A stretch of 64,000 nt of DNA from JABFXX01 sp036489755 (GCA_036489755.1 DASXFD010000025.1:157079-221078); one strand, 5' to 3'; positions 52,862-64,000 are shown, counted from the stretch's first letter. Translations and numbers: made by a program. Notes: generated by a model not told the origin, from the sequence alone.

Positions 52862-54694
52862 ATGCAGATGATCCGAACGCACGTTCTCGCCGCGCTCGCG
52901 CGCGGGATTTCCGGCAACGACGACTTCACCGCGCGCGCGGCACTCGACCACACCGACCTGGTCGTGCGCGGCGCGGCTCGCCGCCGGCTCGGTCGCGCGT
53001 TGATCGATGCCGAGCTCGCCGCGACCGATGCCGGGTTGGCGCGGCCACCGATCGGCCACGTGATGCGACTCGCTGCGCTCGCGGTGGCCGGCGCCGAGCT
53101 GCCGTTGGCGAACGACGAGCTCGCGGTCGCGACTGCGTACGCGGCGCTCCCGGCGGCTCGCCCGCTGCGCGTGCCGGTCGCGACGATCGCGGTGCTCGCG
53201 GCGGTGCTCGCCGGCGCCGGCACGCTCGCGTATACGATCGCCACGCACCACAGCCCGGTGCACGCGTACGCACACGTCGCGAAACCGGAGTCGGCGAGCG
53301 CGTACACGACCGGCGGCGCGCCGCTCCACGATCCGAAGATCGACGCCGCGCTTGCCACGCCGCTCACCGATCTCGTCGTGGCCGCCGCGAGCACCAAAGA
53401 CGACGGCGCGGTCACGTTCGCAGCGCCGCTCGCGGCCTTGCGCGCGATCGATCTCGGCCACGGCAAGCCGCTCGCCGACGCGTGGCACCACGCGCTCGAC
53501 GCGTACGCCAAAGCGATCACGGATGCCGAGGCCGGCGAGACCCGGCGCGACGAGATCGATCTGCGCGAGGCGGTGCGCGCGCTCACCGACCAATTTGCGG
53601 CGGCGGGCCTCGGCTACTTCCTGGAAGGGCGTTTCAAGGACGGCTACGCGGTCGTGCAGGCGTATCGCGTCGAGGACGTCGCGTTCGAGTACACGAACGG
53701 CGCGCCGCGCCGCGTGCTGTCGATCTCGCGGCTCGATCATCTCAACACCGCTTACGCGGTGCTCGGCATGGACAACGAGGACGTCGGCGATCCGGTGATC
53801 CATCTCGAGCGCATCGACGAGTACGTCGCGAGCTCCGAGATGCCGGTGCTCGCGCCGGACGCGCCGTATCCGCTCGCCGAGCAAACGTGGCTCGATACGC
53901 CGCAGGGTAAAGCGCTCGCGATGGCGGCCGGCATCGCCGTGCGCCGCGAGTACGCCGCGGCCCTCGGCGCCGATGCCGCGGCCGGCACGCAGATCGCGAA
54001 GCTGCTCGTCGAGCGCGGCGACATCATCGATCAGTGGCGCGATCACCTCGGCCGCAAGGACGTCGTGTTCTCGCGCACCGACGACCTGTTCGTCCCCGAC
54101 GAGCTCCTGAAGGCGCTCGACGGTCACGTGCCGCACTATCAGCTCGAGCGAGTGCGCGCGATCGACGACGTGCTCGCCGAGCTCGATGCGGCCCGCGTCC
54201 ATGCGCGCATCCACGACCTCGTGGCGCTCACGGTCCGCCGTCACGAGAGTCAGCACGGCTTCGACTTCGATCGTGCCGCCGAGCTGCGGTACCCGGCGCA
54301 GCTCGAGACGTTTCTCGGACCGGCGACCGACGCCGACGGCGAGCCCGTGCCGATCGTCGACAGCGCGCGCCACGAGCTGTCGGCGTACTTGAGCCAGATC
54401 ATCAACGATCCGCTCACGCCGCACGCGGCGCTGTGGCACCTCGCCGAGCAGGTATTCGAGGAGCACAGCGGCGGCGGCGAGCTGTACGCGGGCGTGGCCA
54501 CGCTGCTCGGCATCGCCAAGCAGCTCGGCATCGATACGTCGGGCCACCACTTCGATCGCGACACGCTCGCACCGATCGCGCTGCGCATCGCCGCGCTCTC
54601 CGACGATCAGCTGCGTGCCGCCGCGGCCGCCACGTGGCGCGAGCTGTTCGGCGAGCCGCCGACGGTGATCGTCGACGCGCCGCCGACGTTTTGA
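52862..54694 (+). CDS. Membrane-anchored protein with HExxH motif, putative metallopeptidase
   Basis: 610 residues from the ATG at 52862 (another at 52868). The open frame reaches back to a GTG at 52799, but those 21 codons have a lower third-position GC and look non-coding. One membrane helix near residues 104-126 follows a cytosolic helical part of about 100 residues. The large outer part contains RRHESQHGFDF (His461-Glu462-x-x-His465) and, 39 residues later, RHELSAYL (Glu505), the spacing of gluzincin-type zinc sites. No other family resemblance is recognised. Metal binding is inferred; substrate unknown. Confidence 0.65.
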   Translation: MQMIRTHVLAALARGISGNDDFTARAALDHTDLVVRGAARRRLGRALIDAELAATDAGLARPPIGHVMRLAALAVAGAELPLANDELAVATAYAALPAARPLRVPVATIAVLAAVLAGAGTLAYTIATHHSPVHAYAHVAKPESASAYTTGGAPLHDPKIDAALATPLTDLVVAAASTKDDGAVTFAAPLAALRAIDLGHGKPLADAWHHALDAYAKAITDAEAGETRRDEIDLREAVRALTDQFAAAGLGYFLEGRFKDGYAVVQAYRVEDVAFEYTNGAPRRVLSISRLDHLNTAYAVLGMDNEDVGDPVIHLERIDEYVASSEMPVLAPDAPYPLAEQTWLDTPQGKALAMAAGIAVRREYAAALGADAAAGTQIAKLLVERGDIIDQWRDHLGRKDVVFSRTDDLFVPDELLKALDGHVPHYQLERVRAIDDVLAELDAARVHARIHDLVALTVRRHESQHGFDFDRAAELRYPAQLETFLGPATDADGEPVPIVDSARHELSAYLSQIINDPLTPHAALWHLAEQVFEEHSGGGELYAGVATLLGIAKQLGIDTSGHHFDRDTLAPIALRIAALSDDQLRAAAAATWRELFGEPPTVIVDAPPTF

Positions 54695-54756
54695 CCGCAA
54701 GGTTTCGTAACGAAACGCCGCGACCGGCGGTAACGCGGGCGGGCGATGCTGCGGTC

Positions 54757-55593
54757 ATGTCGTACCGAGCCTTGTCCGTCACGTCTGCCGATGGGACGCC
54801 GATCGCCTACCGCGAGTACGGCCATGGTCCCGGTGTCGTGTTGGTCCACGGCGGCGCCGGCGCCGCGCAGAGCTTCGACAAGCTCGCCACCATGCTCGCG
54901 TCGGACTTCACGGTCTACGTTCCGGATCGTCGCGGCCGCGGCACCAGCGGGCCCTTCGGCGCGAACCACGGGCTCGCGACGGAGTGCGCCGATCTCGAAG
55001 CGCTGGTTGCTCGGACCGGCGCGCGCCGCATGTTCGGGCTCAGCGCCGGCGCGGTGATCGCGTTATGTACGGCGGCGCAGAGCCCGATCGAAAAGCTCGC
55101 GCTCTACGAGCCGCCGCTCATCATCGACGGTGCTCATCCCGACGCGTGGGCCGCGCGCTGTGAGCGCGAGCTCGATCGCGGCGACGTCGCCTCGGCGCTC
55201 GTGACGATCCTCAAGGGCACGGGCGACGTCGGGTCGCCGCTGACGTACGCACCGCGCTTCCTGTTGCGCCCGCTTGCGAGCTTGTTGCTGCGCACGGAAA
55301 AGCCCGCCGCCGATCGGATCTCGTTTCGTGCGCTGATCCCGACGATCCGGCAAGACATCGCGGTCGTGCGCGAAGCGGTGGCGATGACCGATCGCTTCGC
55401 GGCGATCGGCGGCGACGTGCTGTTACTCGGCGGCTCGCGAAGCGCGCGCGACTTGCGCATCGGACTCGAGGCGCTCGCCCGCCGCGTGCCGCGCGCACGC
55501 CGCGTCGTGCTGCCGCGCGTCGGCCACACGGCCGCGCTCGACGAGGGCCGGCCACAGCTCGTCGCAGATCAGCTGCGACCGTTCTTGCGCTAG
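54757..55593 (+). CDS. Alpha/beta-fold hydrolase
   Basis: 278 residues from the ATG at 54757. VVLVHGGAGAAQSFDKLA carries the oxyanion HG motif, YVPDRRGRGTSGP follows, the nucleophile elbow is GLSAGAV (Ser96), and the likely catalytic His is in RVGHTAALDEG near the end. The acid is probably in the last third, in VLLLGGSRSARDL, where an Asp is less obvious than usual. Substrate unknown (esterase, lactonase or peptidase are all possible). Cytosolic. It follows the HExxH gene by 62 nt on the same strand. Confidence 0.85.
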   Translation: MSYRALSVTSADGTPIAYREYGHGPGVVLVHGGAGAAQSFDKLATMLASDFTVYVPDRRGRGTSGPFGANHGLATECADLEALVARTGARRMFGLSAGAVIALCTAAQSPIEKLALYEPPLIIDGAHPDAWAARCERELDRGDVASALVTILKGTGDVGSPLTYAPRFLLRPLASLLLRTEKPAADRISFRALIPTIRQDIAVVREAVAMTDRFAAIGGDVLLLGGSRSARDLRIGLEALARRVPRARRVVLPRVGHTAALDEGRPQLVADQLRPFLR

Positions 55594-55669
55594 CCAGCAA
55601 CTCGAGTAGCCGCCGCGAGCGCTGTCGTGGGGTTAGCGGGGCACGCGCCTTGCTGTACCCGGTGCAGCC

Positions 55670-55824
55670 ATGTCGAAGACCCCTCGCGAGATCCCGGCCG
55701 ACCGCCTCCACCACGTGACCGGCGGCGCCGAGCCCGAGCCGTTCTGGCTGCCGCGCGCGCCGATGTCGCCCGTGCCGACTGGATTCGGCGCGTGGTCGGA
55801 CGCGATGCGGAAGCGCGGCCTGCT

Positions 55825-55828
<4 letters not shown>
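55670..55828 (+). CDS. 52-residue peptide with double-glycine-like leader
   Basis: An ATG at 55670 opens 53 codons to the TAG at 55826-55828. The peptide begins MSKTPREIPADRLHHVTGG and continues with a Pro/Trp/Phe-containing 33-residue part ending in GLL. The L-x-x-V-x-GG segment resembles the double-glycine leaders of some bacteriocin-like peptides. No processing peptidase, transporter or modifying enzyme is close, so it may simply be a small structural protein. Codon use fits the window. Its stop overlaps the stop of rpoD by 3 nt on the other strand. Confidence 0.5.
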
Positions 55829-58125
<2,297 letters not shown>

Positions 58126-58127
58126 CG

Positions 58128-60023
58128 TTACTCTGCCTGCTTTCGGGTGGACGAGATCTGGGCTGCCAGCTGCTCGACGAGCTGCTGGTCCCCTTTCTTT
58201 TTCGCGACCGCGAGCTGCGTCTGCAGCCGCACTTCGTCTTGGTCTTGCGTGCCGCGCTTGGCGTCGACGAGCGCGCGCAGATCACGAGCGCGATCGACGA
58301 GCTGCCGACGCTGCTCGAAGCCGTCGATCATCGCGAGCAACTTCGCGTGTGGATCCTTGGCTTCTGTTTGTTTGCCGGACAGCACGTGCTTCGCGATGGG
58401 CGATTGTGAGACGAGGTCGATCAGGGGGGTGCCCGCTCGAGCCTCGCGATACATGGCTTGAAGCGAATCGTCCGTCAAGAGCCAAAAAGCCTTGTCTGCG
58501 TCCGGGCTTGCGATCAGTGAGGGGTGGTCGAGCATCAGTTTGACCAGCTCGATCTCCTCCATGGGCGCGATCTTGGTCGCCGGCGTGCTCGAAGACGGCG
58601 CTGCCGCCGACGCGTTCGGCGCATTCGGATGGCTCTGGCGAGGCGGCTCCATCGACCGGCCACGTCCGTGATCGCCGCCGCCACCGGCGCGTGCGAGAGC
58701 CGACCGCACCAGGCCGGGGTCGACCTCGAGCCCCTTGGCGAGCGTATCGACGACGAGCTCGCGCTTGATCGGGTTGTCGATCTTCACGGCCAGCTGGGCC
58801 GCGTGCTCGATCGCACGAGTCCGCGCATCGGCGTTTGCCTTGGCCTTGCCCCAGACTTCGTAGCAGAAGAACTCGATGCCCGGCCGCGCGCGGTCGATGG
58901 CCTCGCGCAGCTGCACGGCGCCACCGGACGCGACGAGGCTGTCGGGATCGACCCCACCGGCGAGCATGCCGGCGCCGCCGGAGCGCGCGTTGCCGGGCCG
59001 GCTCGCGACCTTGACCTCGATGTCGGCCTCGACGCACGTCTGCAGCGCGTGCATCGTCGCGTTGTAGCCGGCCTTGTCGCCGTCGTAGAGCAGCACGATG
59101 CACGGCGTCAGCCGCTTGAGCAGCTGGACCTGCTCGAGGGTGAGCGCGGTGCCGAGCGGCGCGATGACCTCGGTAAACTCTGCCTGGTGGAGCGTGATGA
59201 CGTCGAAGTTTCCCTCGACCAGCACCGCGCGTGAAAGTTTCTGCATGCCCTCGCGCGCCTGAGCGAGCCCGAACAGGAGCCGCGACTTCTTGTAGACGAT
59301 GCTCTCGGGGCTGTTGATGTACTTCGGCGGCGCATCCTCACCCGGCGGCGCATTCGCGATCACGCGGGCGGAAAATCCGACGACGTCGCCGCCCGGCACG
59401 ACGACCGGGCATACCAGGCGATCGCGGTAGCGGTCGTAGTAACCGCCGGCGCGCGGCTGCTTCGCGACGAGCCCGAGCTTGGCGGCGAGCTCGAGGTCGG
59501 CGCGCTTTTCCTTCAAGTAGTCGGCGAGCGCGTGCCAGTCGGACGGCGCGTAGCCGAGCTGGAACGAGGTCGCGGTCGCGTCGCCGACGCCGCGCTTGGC
59601 GAGATAGGCGCGGCCGGGCTCGCCCTTCTTGTCGTCGGCGAGGGTCTCGCGGAAGAACTGCGTCGCGAGCTTGTTGATGTCGAGCATCGCGACGCGCTCG
59701 CCGCGCGCGCGCCGCGCCTCCGGTGATTCTTCGATCTTCGGCACGGCCACGCCGAAGCGATTGCCGAGCTGCTCGGCCGCCTCGACGAACGTCTTGCCCT
59801 CGATCTCCATCACGAACGTGAACACGTCGCCGTGCTTCTGGCAGCCGAAGCAGTGAAAGAAGCCCTTGTCGGGCATCACGTTGAACGACGGCGTCTTCTC
59901 GCCGTGGAACGGACACAGGCCCTTCCAGCTGCGACCCGCTTTCTTGAGCTGGACGTGCTGGCCGATGACCGCGACGATGTCGGCGCGACTACGGATCTCG
60001 CTGATGATCTCGTCGGCAATCAT
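58128..60023 (-). CDS. dnaG: DNA primase
   Basis: 631 residues. It makes RNA primers at the replication fork. N-terminal CHC2 zinc finger (CPFHGEKTPSFNV then FHCFGCQKHGDV; residues about 37-65), an RNA polymerase core, a TOPRIM fold starting at VLVEGNFDVITLH with the acidic pair in VLLYDGDKAGYNA, and a C-terminal helicase-binding domain. A Pro/Ser/Ala-rich linker (about 455-490) separates core and C-terminus. Encoded just before rpoD. Confidence 0.97.
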   Translation of the reverse strand: MIADEIISEIRSRADIVAVIGQHVQLKKAGRSWKGLCPFHGEKTPSFNVMPDKGFFHCFGCQKHGDVFTFVMEIEGKTFVEAAEQLGNRFGVAVPKIEESPEARRARGERVAMLDINKLATQFFRETLADDKKGEPGRAYLAKRGVGDATATSFQLGYAPSDWHALADYLKEKRADLELAAKLGLVAKQPRAGGYYDRYRDRLVCPVVVPGGDVVGFSARVIANAPPGEDAPPKYINSPESIVYKKSRLLFGLAQAREGMQKLSRAVLVEGNFDVITLHQAEFTEVIAPLGTALTLEQVQLLKRLTPCIVLLYDGDKAGYNATMHALQTCVEADIEVKVASRPGNARSGGAGMLAGGVDPDSLVASGGAVQLREAIDRARPGIEFFCYEVWGKAKANADARTRAIEHAAQLAVKIDNPIKRELVVDTLAKGLEVDPGLVRSALARAGGGGDHGRGRSMEPPRQSHPNAPNASAAAPSSSTPATKIAPMEEIELVKLMLDHPSLIASPDADKAFWLLTDDSLQAMYREARAGTPLIDLVSQSPIAKHVLSGKQTEAKDPHAKLLAMIDGFEQRRQLVDRARDLRALVDAKRGTQDQDEVRLQTQLAVAKKKGDQQLVEQLAAQISSTRKQAE

Positions 60024-60083
60024 GGGCGACGCGCTGCCCCGGAAGCGCGATCCAGGGACTGTGACCGATCGGCCACCGAAACG

Positions 60084-60314
60084 CTACCGCGGGGCCGACG
60101 AGGTCGAGGTCGGGATTAGGCTCGGCGGCGCGGTGCGCGTCGCGTCGACCATCGCGTAGATCACCAACACGAACGTCAGCGCGATCCACAGCCCGAGCAG
60201 TGCCTGGATCGTGCGCGTCGTGCCGGCCGCGAGCTTCGAGCCGTGATCTTCTTGGCCGAGGTCGTGGCGGTGCTTCTTGCGCGCCGTCCCGGGATGCTCG
60301 CTCGACTCGTCCAT
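60084..60314 (-). CDS. Small single-pass membrane protein
   Basis: 76 residues from the ATG at 60314 (the open frame reaches 60350). N-terminal 35 residues are charged, then one helix (LLGLWIALTFVLVIYAMV), then a short Pro/Ser/Thr-rich end. It lies 60 nt upstream of dnaG on the same strand. Not recognised. Confidence 0.5.
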   Translation of the reverse strand: MDESSEHPGTARKKHRHDLGQEDHGSKLAAGTTRTIQALLGLWIALTFVLVIYAMVDATRTAPPSLIPTSTSSAPR

Positions 60315-60360
60315 CGCGCGGACGTTGCCGCACCGCATCCGCGCGGTCAAGTGCGGTGAG

Positions 60361-61689
60361 TCACCGCGCGGCGGCGCGCATCAATCGCGCGAACGCGGTG
60401 CCGGCGGACGTCGCGATGGTCTCGATGTCGGCGATGGCGGTGTCGGTCGGCACGGCGCACGCGATCACGCACAGCGACTTACCGCCGATCGCGATCGGCA
60501 CGATCGCGAGCTCGCCGTCGTCGTCGGCGCCGAGCGCGTGCAAGAGCCGGCGATCGGGCGCGTTGAGCTGTTCCGACGGTGCGCGTGCCGTGCTCGCGGA
60601 CTCGAGCGCACGCGGTACGAGCCCCGGCGCGTCGATCGCGACCGCGACGTCGGGCAGGCTCGCGCCCGAGCGCGTGAAGTGGCACCACGTCGTCGCCGTG
60701 TCGCCGCGCACGACGAGCAACGCGGCGGCCGAGCACTCCGGCACGAAGCGCTCGATCGAATCGAGCACGAGCTCGGCGACGCGATCGCGATGGAGCGCGC
60801 GCCGGATCGCCTTCGCGGCGTCGGGCAGCCCGACCTCGCGCGCGCCCGCGGCGCCGACGGCGACCTTGCGGATCGCGATGCGGCCGAGCGTGTTCGCACC
60901 GGGCGCGGTCTCCGGCACGGGCGGCGGCGACGCCTTGCCGAACAGCGGCGGCAGCGCCGGCGGCGACGAGTCGTCGGCGAGCGTCTTGACGTAGCTGCGG
61001 CGCTCGCGGCCGCCTTGCTCTTCGGTCGGTGGTGCCGCGGCGATCGCGCGATCGATCAACGCGGCGAGCGCGTCGGGCTGCGTCGGCGGCCGTTCGATTG
61101 AAGCGGGCAGGGGCTCGGGCGCGCGCGCGGGCACCGGGACGTCCCACTCGATCGGAATTTCGACTTCGGAGTCCGGCTCGGTCGAAAAATCTCCGAACTC
61201 GGGGAACGGCGGGATCGACTTGCCGCGCGAGCGCAGATAACGCGCGCTGCGCGCGATGTTGTAGACGCGCTCGAGCTGGTAGCGCATGCGCTGCTCGGCG
61301 GCGACCGACACGATCACGTTCGCGGACGAGATGCCGAGCTCGTGCGCGATCTCGGCGAGCGCGTCGTCGTCGGGCGGATCCATGCACGCGATCGCGACCT
61401 GCTCGTCCGCGAGCTCGACCAGCGGCACGAACGAGTGCTTGTCCGCGAGCTCCGGCAAGATCCGGCGCTGCAGCACCGGATCGGCTTTCTCGAAGTGGCG
61501 CGCGAGCGCGGCCGGCACGCCATGCAGCTTGCCGAGGGCGCGCGACAGCTCGTCGAGGTCGATGAAGCCGAGCTCGATGAGGTTGGTGCCGAGCCGGCCG
61601 CCCCACACCACCTGGGCGCGCAACGCCTGCTCGAGCTTGTCGGTGTCGAGCACTCCCAGCTCGATCAAAAGCTCGCCCAGCCGCGACAT
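60361..61689 (-). CDS. GspE/MshE N-terminal-domain protein without the ATPase
   Basis: 442 residues with a strong RBS (GGAGGTG, 61692-61698 on the minus strand). Residues 1-150 are the type II secretion/type IV pilus ATPase N-terminal domain: MSRLGELLIELGVLDTDKLE, LGTNLIELGFIDLDELSRALG, and FVPLVELADEQVAIA. Some MshE-type copies of this domain bind c-di-GMP. The Walker ATPase that should follow is missing. Instead there is a Pro/Ala-rich middle (about 185-285) and a GAF-like C-terminal domain (about 290-440). A regulatory or adaptor role is inferred. Confidence 0.75.
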   Translation of the reverse strand: MSRLGELLIELGVLDTDKLEQALRAQVVWGGRLGTNLIELGFIDLDELSRALGKLHGVPAALARHFEKADPVLQRRILPELADKHSFVPLVELADEQVAIACMDPPDDDALAEIAHELGISSANVIVSVAAEQRMRYQLERVYNIARSARYLRSRGKSIPPFPEFGDFSTEPDSEVEIPIEWDVPVPARAPEPLPASIERPPTQPDALAALIDRAIAAAPPTEEQGGRERRSYVKTLADDSSPPALPPLFGKASPPPVPETAPGANTLGRIAIRKVAVGAAGAREVGLPDAAKAIRRALHRDRVAELVLDSIERFVPECSAAALLVVRGDTATTWCHFTRSGASLPDVAVAIDAPGLVPRALESASTARAPSEQLNAPDRRLLHALGADDDGELAIVPIAIGGKSLCVIACAVPTDTAIADIETIATSAGTAFARLMRAAAR

Positions 61690-61752
61690 TAGGACACCTC
61701 CACCTTACCCCGGCCGTAGCGCGATCGGGCTGCGGCCAGGGTTAGTCGCGGG

Positions 61753-62808
61753 TCACGCCACGGTCACTTCCTTACAGAGATACACATCCTGGATCGCGTG
61801 CAACAGCTCCACGCCGTCCTTGAACGGCCGCTGGAACGCCTTGCGGCCCGCGATGAGCCCCATGCCACCGGCGCGCTTGTTGACGACGGCGGTCTTCACG
61901 GCGTCGTGCAGATCGTTCGCACCCGACGCGCCGCCGGAGTTGATGAGCCCGATGCGGCCGAGGTAGCCGTTCGCGACTTGCCAGCGCGTCAGGTCGATCG
62001 GGTTGTCCGTCGTGAGCTCGCTGTAGACGCGCTTGTCGGTCTTGCCGAAGTCCTTGAGCGCCAGATAGCCGCCGTTATTCTCCGGAAGCTTCTGCTTGAT
62101 GATATCGGCCTGGATAGTCACGCCGAGGTGATCGGCCTGGCCGCTGAGATCGGCCGACACGTTGTAGTCGTGATCCTTCGTCTTGAACGCGTCGTTGCGG
62201 ACGTAGCACCACAACACGGTGAACATGCCGAGCTCGTGCGCGTGCGCGAACGCCGCCGAGACTTCCTGCAGCTCGCGCCGCGACACCTGCGCGCCCCAGT
62301 ACACCGTCGCGCCGACGCCCTGCGCGCCCATGTCGAACGCCTGCTTGACGTTACCGAACATGACCTGGTCGAACGAGTTCGGGTACGACAGCAGCTCGCT
62401 GTGGGTGAGCTTGACGATGAACGGGATCCGATGCGCGTACTTGCGCGCGACCGAGCCGAGCACGCCGAACGTCGACGCGACCGCGTTGCAGCCGCCTTCG
62501 ATCGCGAGCCGTACGATGTTCTCGGGGTCGAACATCATCATGTTCGGCGCGAACGACGCGGCGCCCGAGTGCTCGATCCCCTGATCGACGGGCAAGATGG
62601 AGCAGAAACCGGTGTCGGCGAGCCGGCCGTGGCTCATCATGGACTGCAATGCCCCGAGCACGCGCGTCGTGCGATCGGTGTACGTGAAGACGTCGTCGAT
62701 ATAGCGCGGCGACGGCAGCGTCAGCGTGCTCTTCGGGATCCCCTTGCACGTGTGATCGAGCAGCGCGGCGGACTCGCCGAGGACTTCGCGGATCTTGCCA
62801 ATCTCCAT
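61753..62808 (-). CDS. fbaB: Class I fructose-bisphosphate aldolase, FbaB/DhnA type
   Basis: 351 residues. It cleaves fructose-1,6-bisphosphate by Schiff-base chemistry. The family markers are LPVDQGIEHSGAASFAPN (about 70-87), IPFIVKLTHSELL, GATVYWGAQVSRRELQEV and, near the C-terminus, GLINSGGASGANDL and the Schiff-base region around KRAGGMGLIAGRKAF. Not related in sequence to class II FbaA. Single gene; divergent from the lipoprotein at 62883. Confidence 0.94.
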   Translation of the reverse strand: MEIGKIREVLGESAALLDHTCKGIPKSTLTLPSPRYIDDVFTYTDRTTRVLGALQSMMSHGRLADTGFCSILPVDQGIEHSGAASFAPNMMMFDPENIVRLAIEGGCNAVASTFGVLGSVARKYAHRIPFIVKLTHSELLSYPNSFDQVMFGNVKQAFDMGAQGVGATVYWGAQVSRRELQEVSAAFAHAHELGMFTVLWCYVRNDAFKTKDHDYNVSADLSGQADHLGVTIQADIIKQKLPENNGGYLALKDFGKTDKRVYSELTTDNPIDLTRWQVANGYLGRIGLINSGGASGANDLHDAVKTAVVNKRAGGMGLIAGRKAFQRPFKDGVELLHAIQDVYLCKEVTVA

Positions 62809-62882
62809 GCCTGGCTGTTACCGCCGAACGGAAATGGTTGCAATCGACAGCGGCGTTTGCAAAAACGACGTCGGGAGTAGAG

Positions 62883-63791
62883 ATGACTCGACTTGGTTTG
62901 CTTATCGTTTTGTCGTTCGCGGTCGCGTGCGGCAGCAACAGCCCGTCGGGCGCCGCCGATGCCGCCGGTCCCGGTAGCGCCGGCTTCGACAAGCCCACGA
63001 TGGTGGTGCATGCGAACACGCAGGGCTCCGACGGCTCGTTTACCGACGACGGGCCCGCCGATCTGTCGTGTCTCAACACGCCGTCGAGCGACATGCCGAC
63101 GACGGTGGCGGTCACGCTGGCGACCACGGTCAAGGACTTCCAGCTGCAGACCGCGGTCGGAGGCGCGATGGTCACCGCGTTCGCGAACATCGACTACACG
63201 GCGCCGTTCGACATGCAGACCGCCGACGGCAGCGGCGACGTCACGGTCACGATTCCGAGCGGCACCGGTCGCTTCGGCTTCCAGATGACGTACGCGGCCA
63301 CGCAGTACCCGACGTTCTTGCTCAATCAGACGGTCGATCCGAGCATGGCGACGCAAACGCTGGCCGAGATCCAGAGCGTGTCGGCGTCGACCGCGGAGAC
63401 CTTGCCCGCGCTGATCGGCGAGACGCGCACGCTCGGCACCGGCGTCGTCGCCGGCACGTTTCGTGACTGCCAGGTGCGGCCGATCTCGAACTTCGTCGTG
63501 ACCGTGTCGTCGACGTCGATGACCGCGACGCCGGTCGCCGGCGCGCAGGCGTACTACTTCTCGCCGATCGCGTCGCCGCTGCCGGTGCGCCACACCGTCG
63601 AGGACATGGCGAGCGCGAACGGTCTGTTCATGGTGATCCAGCTGCCGGTCGCGGCCACCGCGTACGTCCAGGCGTGGGGCTACACGGCCGCTTCGGCGGT
63701 CGGCAGCGACATGACGCTGCTCTCCGAGCTCGCCGTGCCGGTCGTCGCCGACAACGTGGTCACTGGCTCCTTCGAGCCGCTCCGTCAATAA
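62883..63791 (+). CDS. Lipoprotein, unknown function
   Basis: 302 residues from the ATG at 62883; GGGAG lies 6 nt before it. Lipobox LSFAVACGSNS (Cys16), short linker, then a long beta-rich protein with Thr/Val/Ala-rich strands (VAVTLATTVKDFQL, VTVTIPSGTGRFGFQM, VAGTFRDCQVRPISNF). The first half resembles a carboxypeptidase-regulatory-like fold. No enzyme motif. Another of the many exported beta proteins here. Confidence 0.65.
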   Translation: MTRLGLLIVLSFAVACGSNSPSGAADAAGPGSAGFDKPTMVVHANTQGSDGSFTDDGPADLSCLNTPSSDMPTTVAVTLATTVKDFQLQTAVGGAMVTAFANIDYTAPFDMQTADGSGDVTVTIPSGTGRFGFQMTYAATQYPTFLLNQTVDPSMATQTLAEIQSVSASTAETLPALIGETRTLGTGVVAGTFRDCQVRPISNFVVTVSSTSMTATPVAGAQAYYFSPIASPLPVRHTVEDMASANGLFMVIQLPVAATAYVQAWGYTAASAVGSDMTLLSELAVPVVADNVVTGSFEPLRQ

Positions 63792-63798
63792 TAGCCAT

Positions 63799-64000
63799 GT
63801 GAGCGAGCGGAGTACCGCGGCCGACTCGATCGTGACCGCACGAGACCCGGGACGCGACGCGCTCGTCACGTGGGCGATCGCGCTCGTGCTCGTCGCGATC
63901 TTGGTTCGCATCAACATCACGCTGCCGTGGATCGGCCACGTCGGCAGCGCGCTCGTCGCCGTGTTGTTCCTCTACGGCCCGGTGTACGTCGGCTGGCGGC
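63799..64000 (+). CDS. N-terminal fragment of a membrane protein (cut by the window edge)
   Basis: 67 residues from the GTG at 63799, open to the end of the window. After a charged N-terminus come two hydrophobic segments (ALVTWAIALVLVAILVRI and VGSALVAVLFLYGPVYVGW). The second looks like the start of a CPBP/myxosortase-type intramembrane protease, but that rests on general character only. The ATG at 63797 is followed at once by a stop, so GTG is the start. Confidence 0.5.
   Translation, partial: MSERSTAADSIVTARDPGRDALVTWAIALVLVAILVRINITLPWIGHVGSALVAVLFLYGPVYVGWR

Overview
The window is very GC-rich (roughly 68-70% by eye), gene-dense and bacterial. Several traits point to the Myxococcota (old Deltaproteobacteria, Kofleriaceae/Haliangium-like): many small secreted lipoproteins, PilZ and J-domain fusions, a Ser/Thr kinase fused to a GGDEF domain and what looks like the myxobacterial DUF2378 domain, an AgmX/PglI-like tail, and GSGSGS linkers behind lipoboxes. 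It looks like ordinary chromosome. I see no insertion sequence, phage, integron or CRISPR array.

Layout. 1-3311: end of an unknown gene, then a PilZ/J-domain/TPR protein, an HSP70 and a lipoprotein thioredoxin. 3324-6599: mannose-1-phosphate guanylyltransferase, phosphomannomutase and ROK glucokinase. 6565-10580 (minus): a lipoprotein, an S53 peptidase and a DUF192 lipoprotein. 10602-12483: hemD-hemB-DUF4177. 12488-14723 (minus): an AgmX/PglI-like lipoprotein and PlsC. 14824-23103: complex I genes nuoE-F-J-K-L-M-N (A-D, G, H and I absent). 23201-27294: 4-alpha-glucanotransferase and small exported proteins. 27299-29703 (minus): TypA/BipA plus a lipoprotein. 29783-35735: lipoproteins, GtrA plus a glycosyltransferase, RNase P RNA, an HD-domain protein and a NUDIX hydrolase. 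35744-40635: zinc-ribbon protein, a CAT-anticodon tRNA, a Q/P-rich secreted protein, and tpiA-secG-dapF. 40883-44647: a two-gene membrane unit with copper-site-like motifs, then a double-YARHG protein. 44654-48042 (minus): a carboxypeptidase-regulatory-like protein and a GGDEF/kinase/DUF2378 fusion. 48093-50158: a small protein and a TetR/NmrA divergent pair. 50181-52637 (minus): pgk, gap and a small protein. 52862-55828: HExxH membrane protein, alpha/beta hydrolase and a 52-residue peptide. 55825-62808 (minus): rpoD, dnaG, a small membrane protein, a GspE-N-type protein and class I aldolase. The window ends in a lipoprotein and the start of a membrane protein.

Together these cover central carbon flow (glucokinase, FbaB, TpiA, Gap, Pgk, MalQ), GDP-mannose supply, part of the respiratory chain, heme synthesis and core information processing (rpoD, dnaG, rnpB, tRNA), set among many exported proteins of unknown role.

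Two things stand out. First, the pair at 40883-43350. One protein is multi-spanning and carries two D-x3-H-x12/13-H motifs with the spacing I recall for the PmoC copper ligands of copper membrane monooxygenases. Its translationally coupled partner has a signal peptide predicted to expose an N-terminal histidine, then a beta domain, two membrane helices and a His/Met-rich second domain, recalling PmoB. Second, many first genes carry a TANNNT-like hexamer exactly about 6 nt before the start codon, which suggests widespread leaderless transcription.
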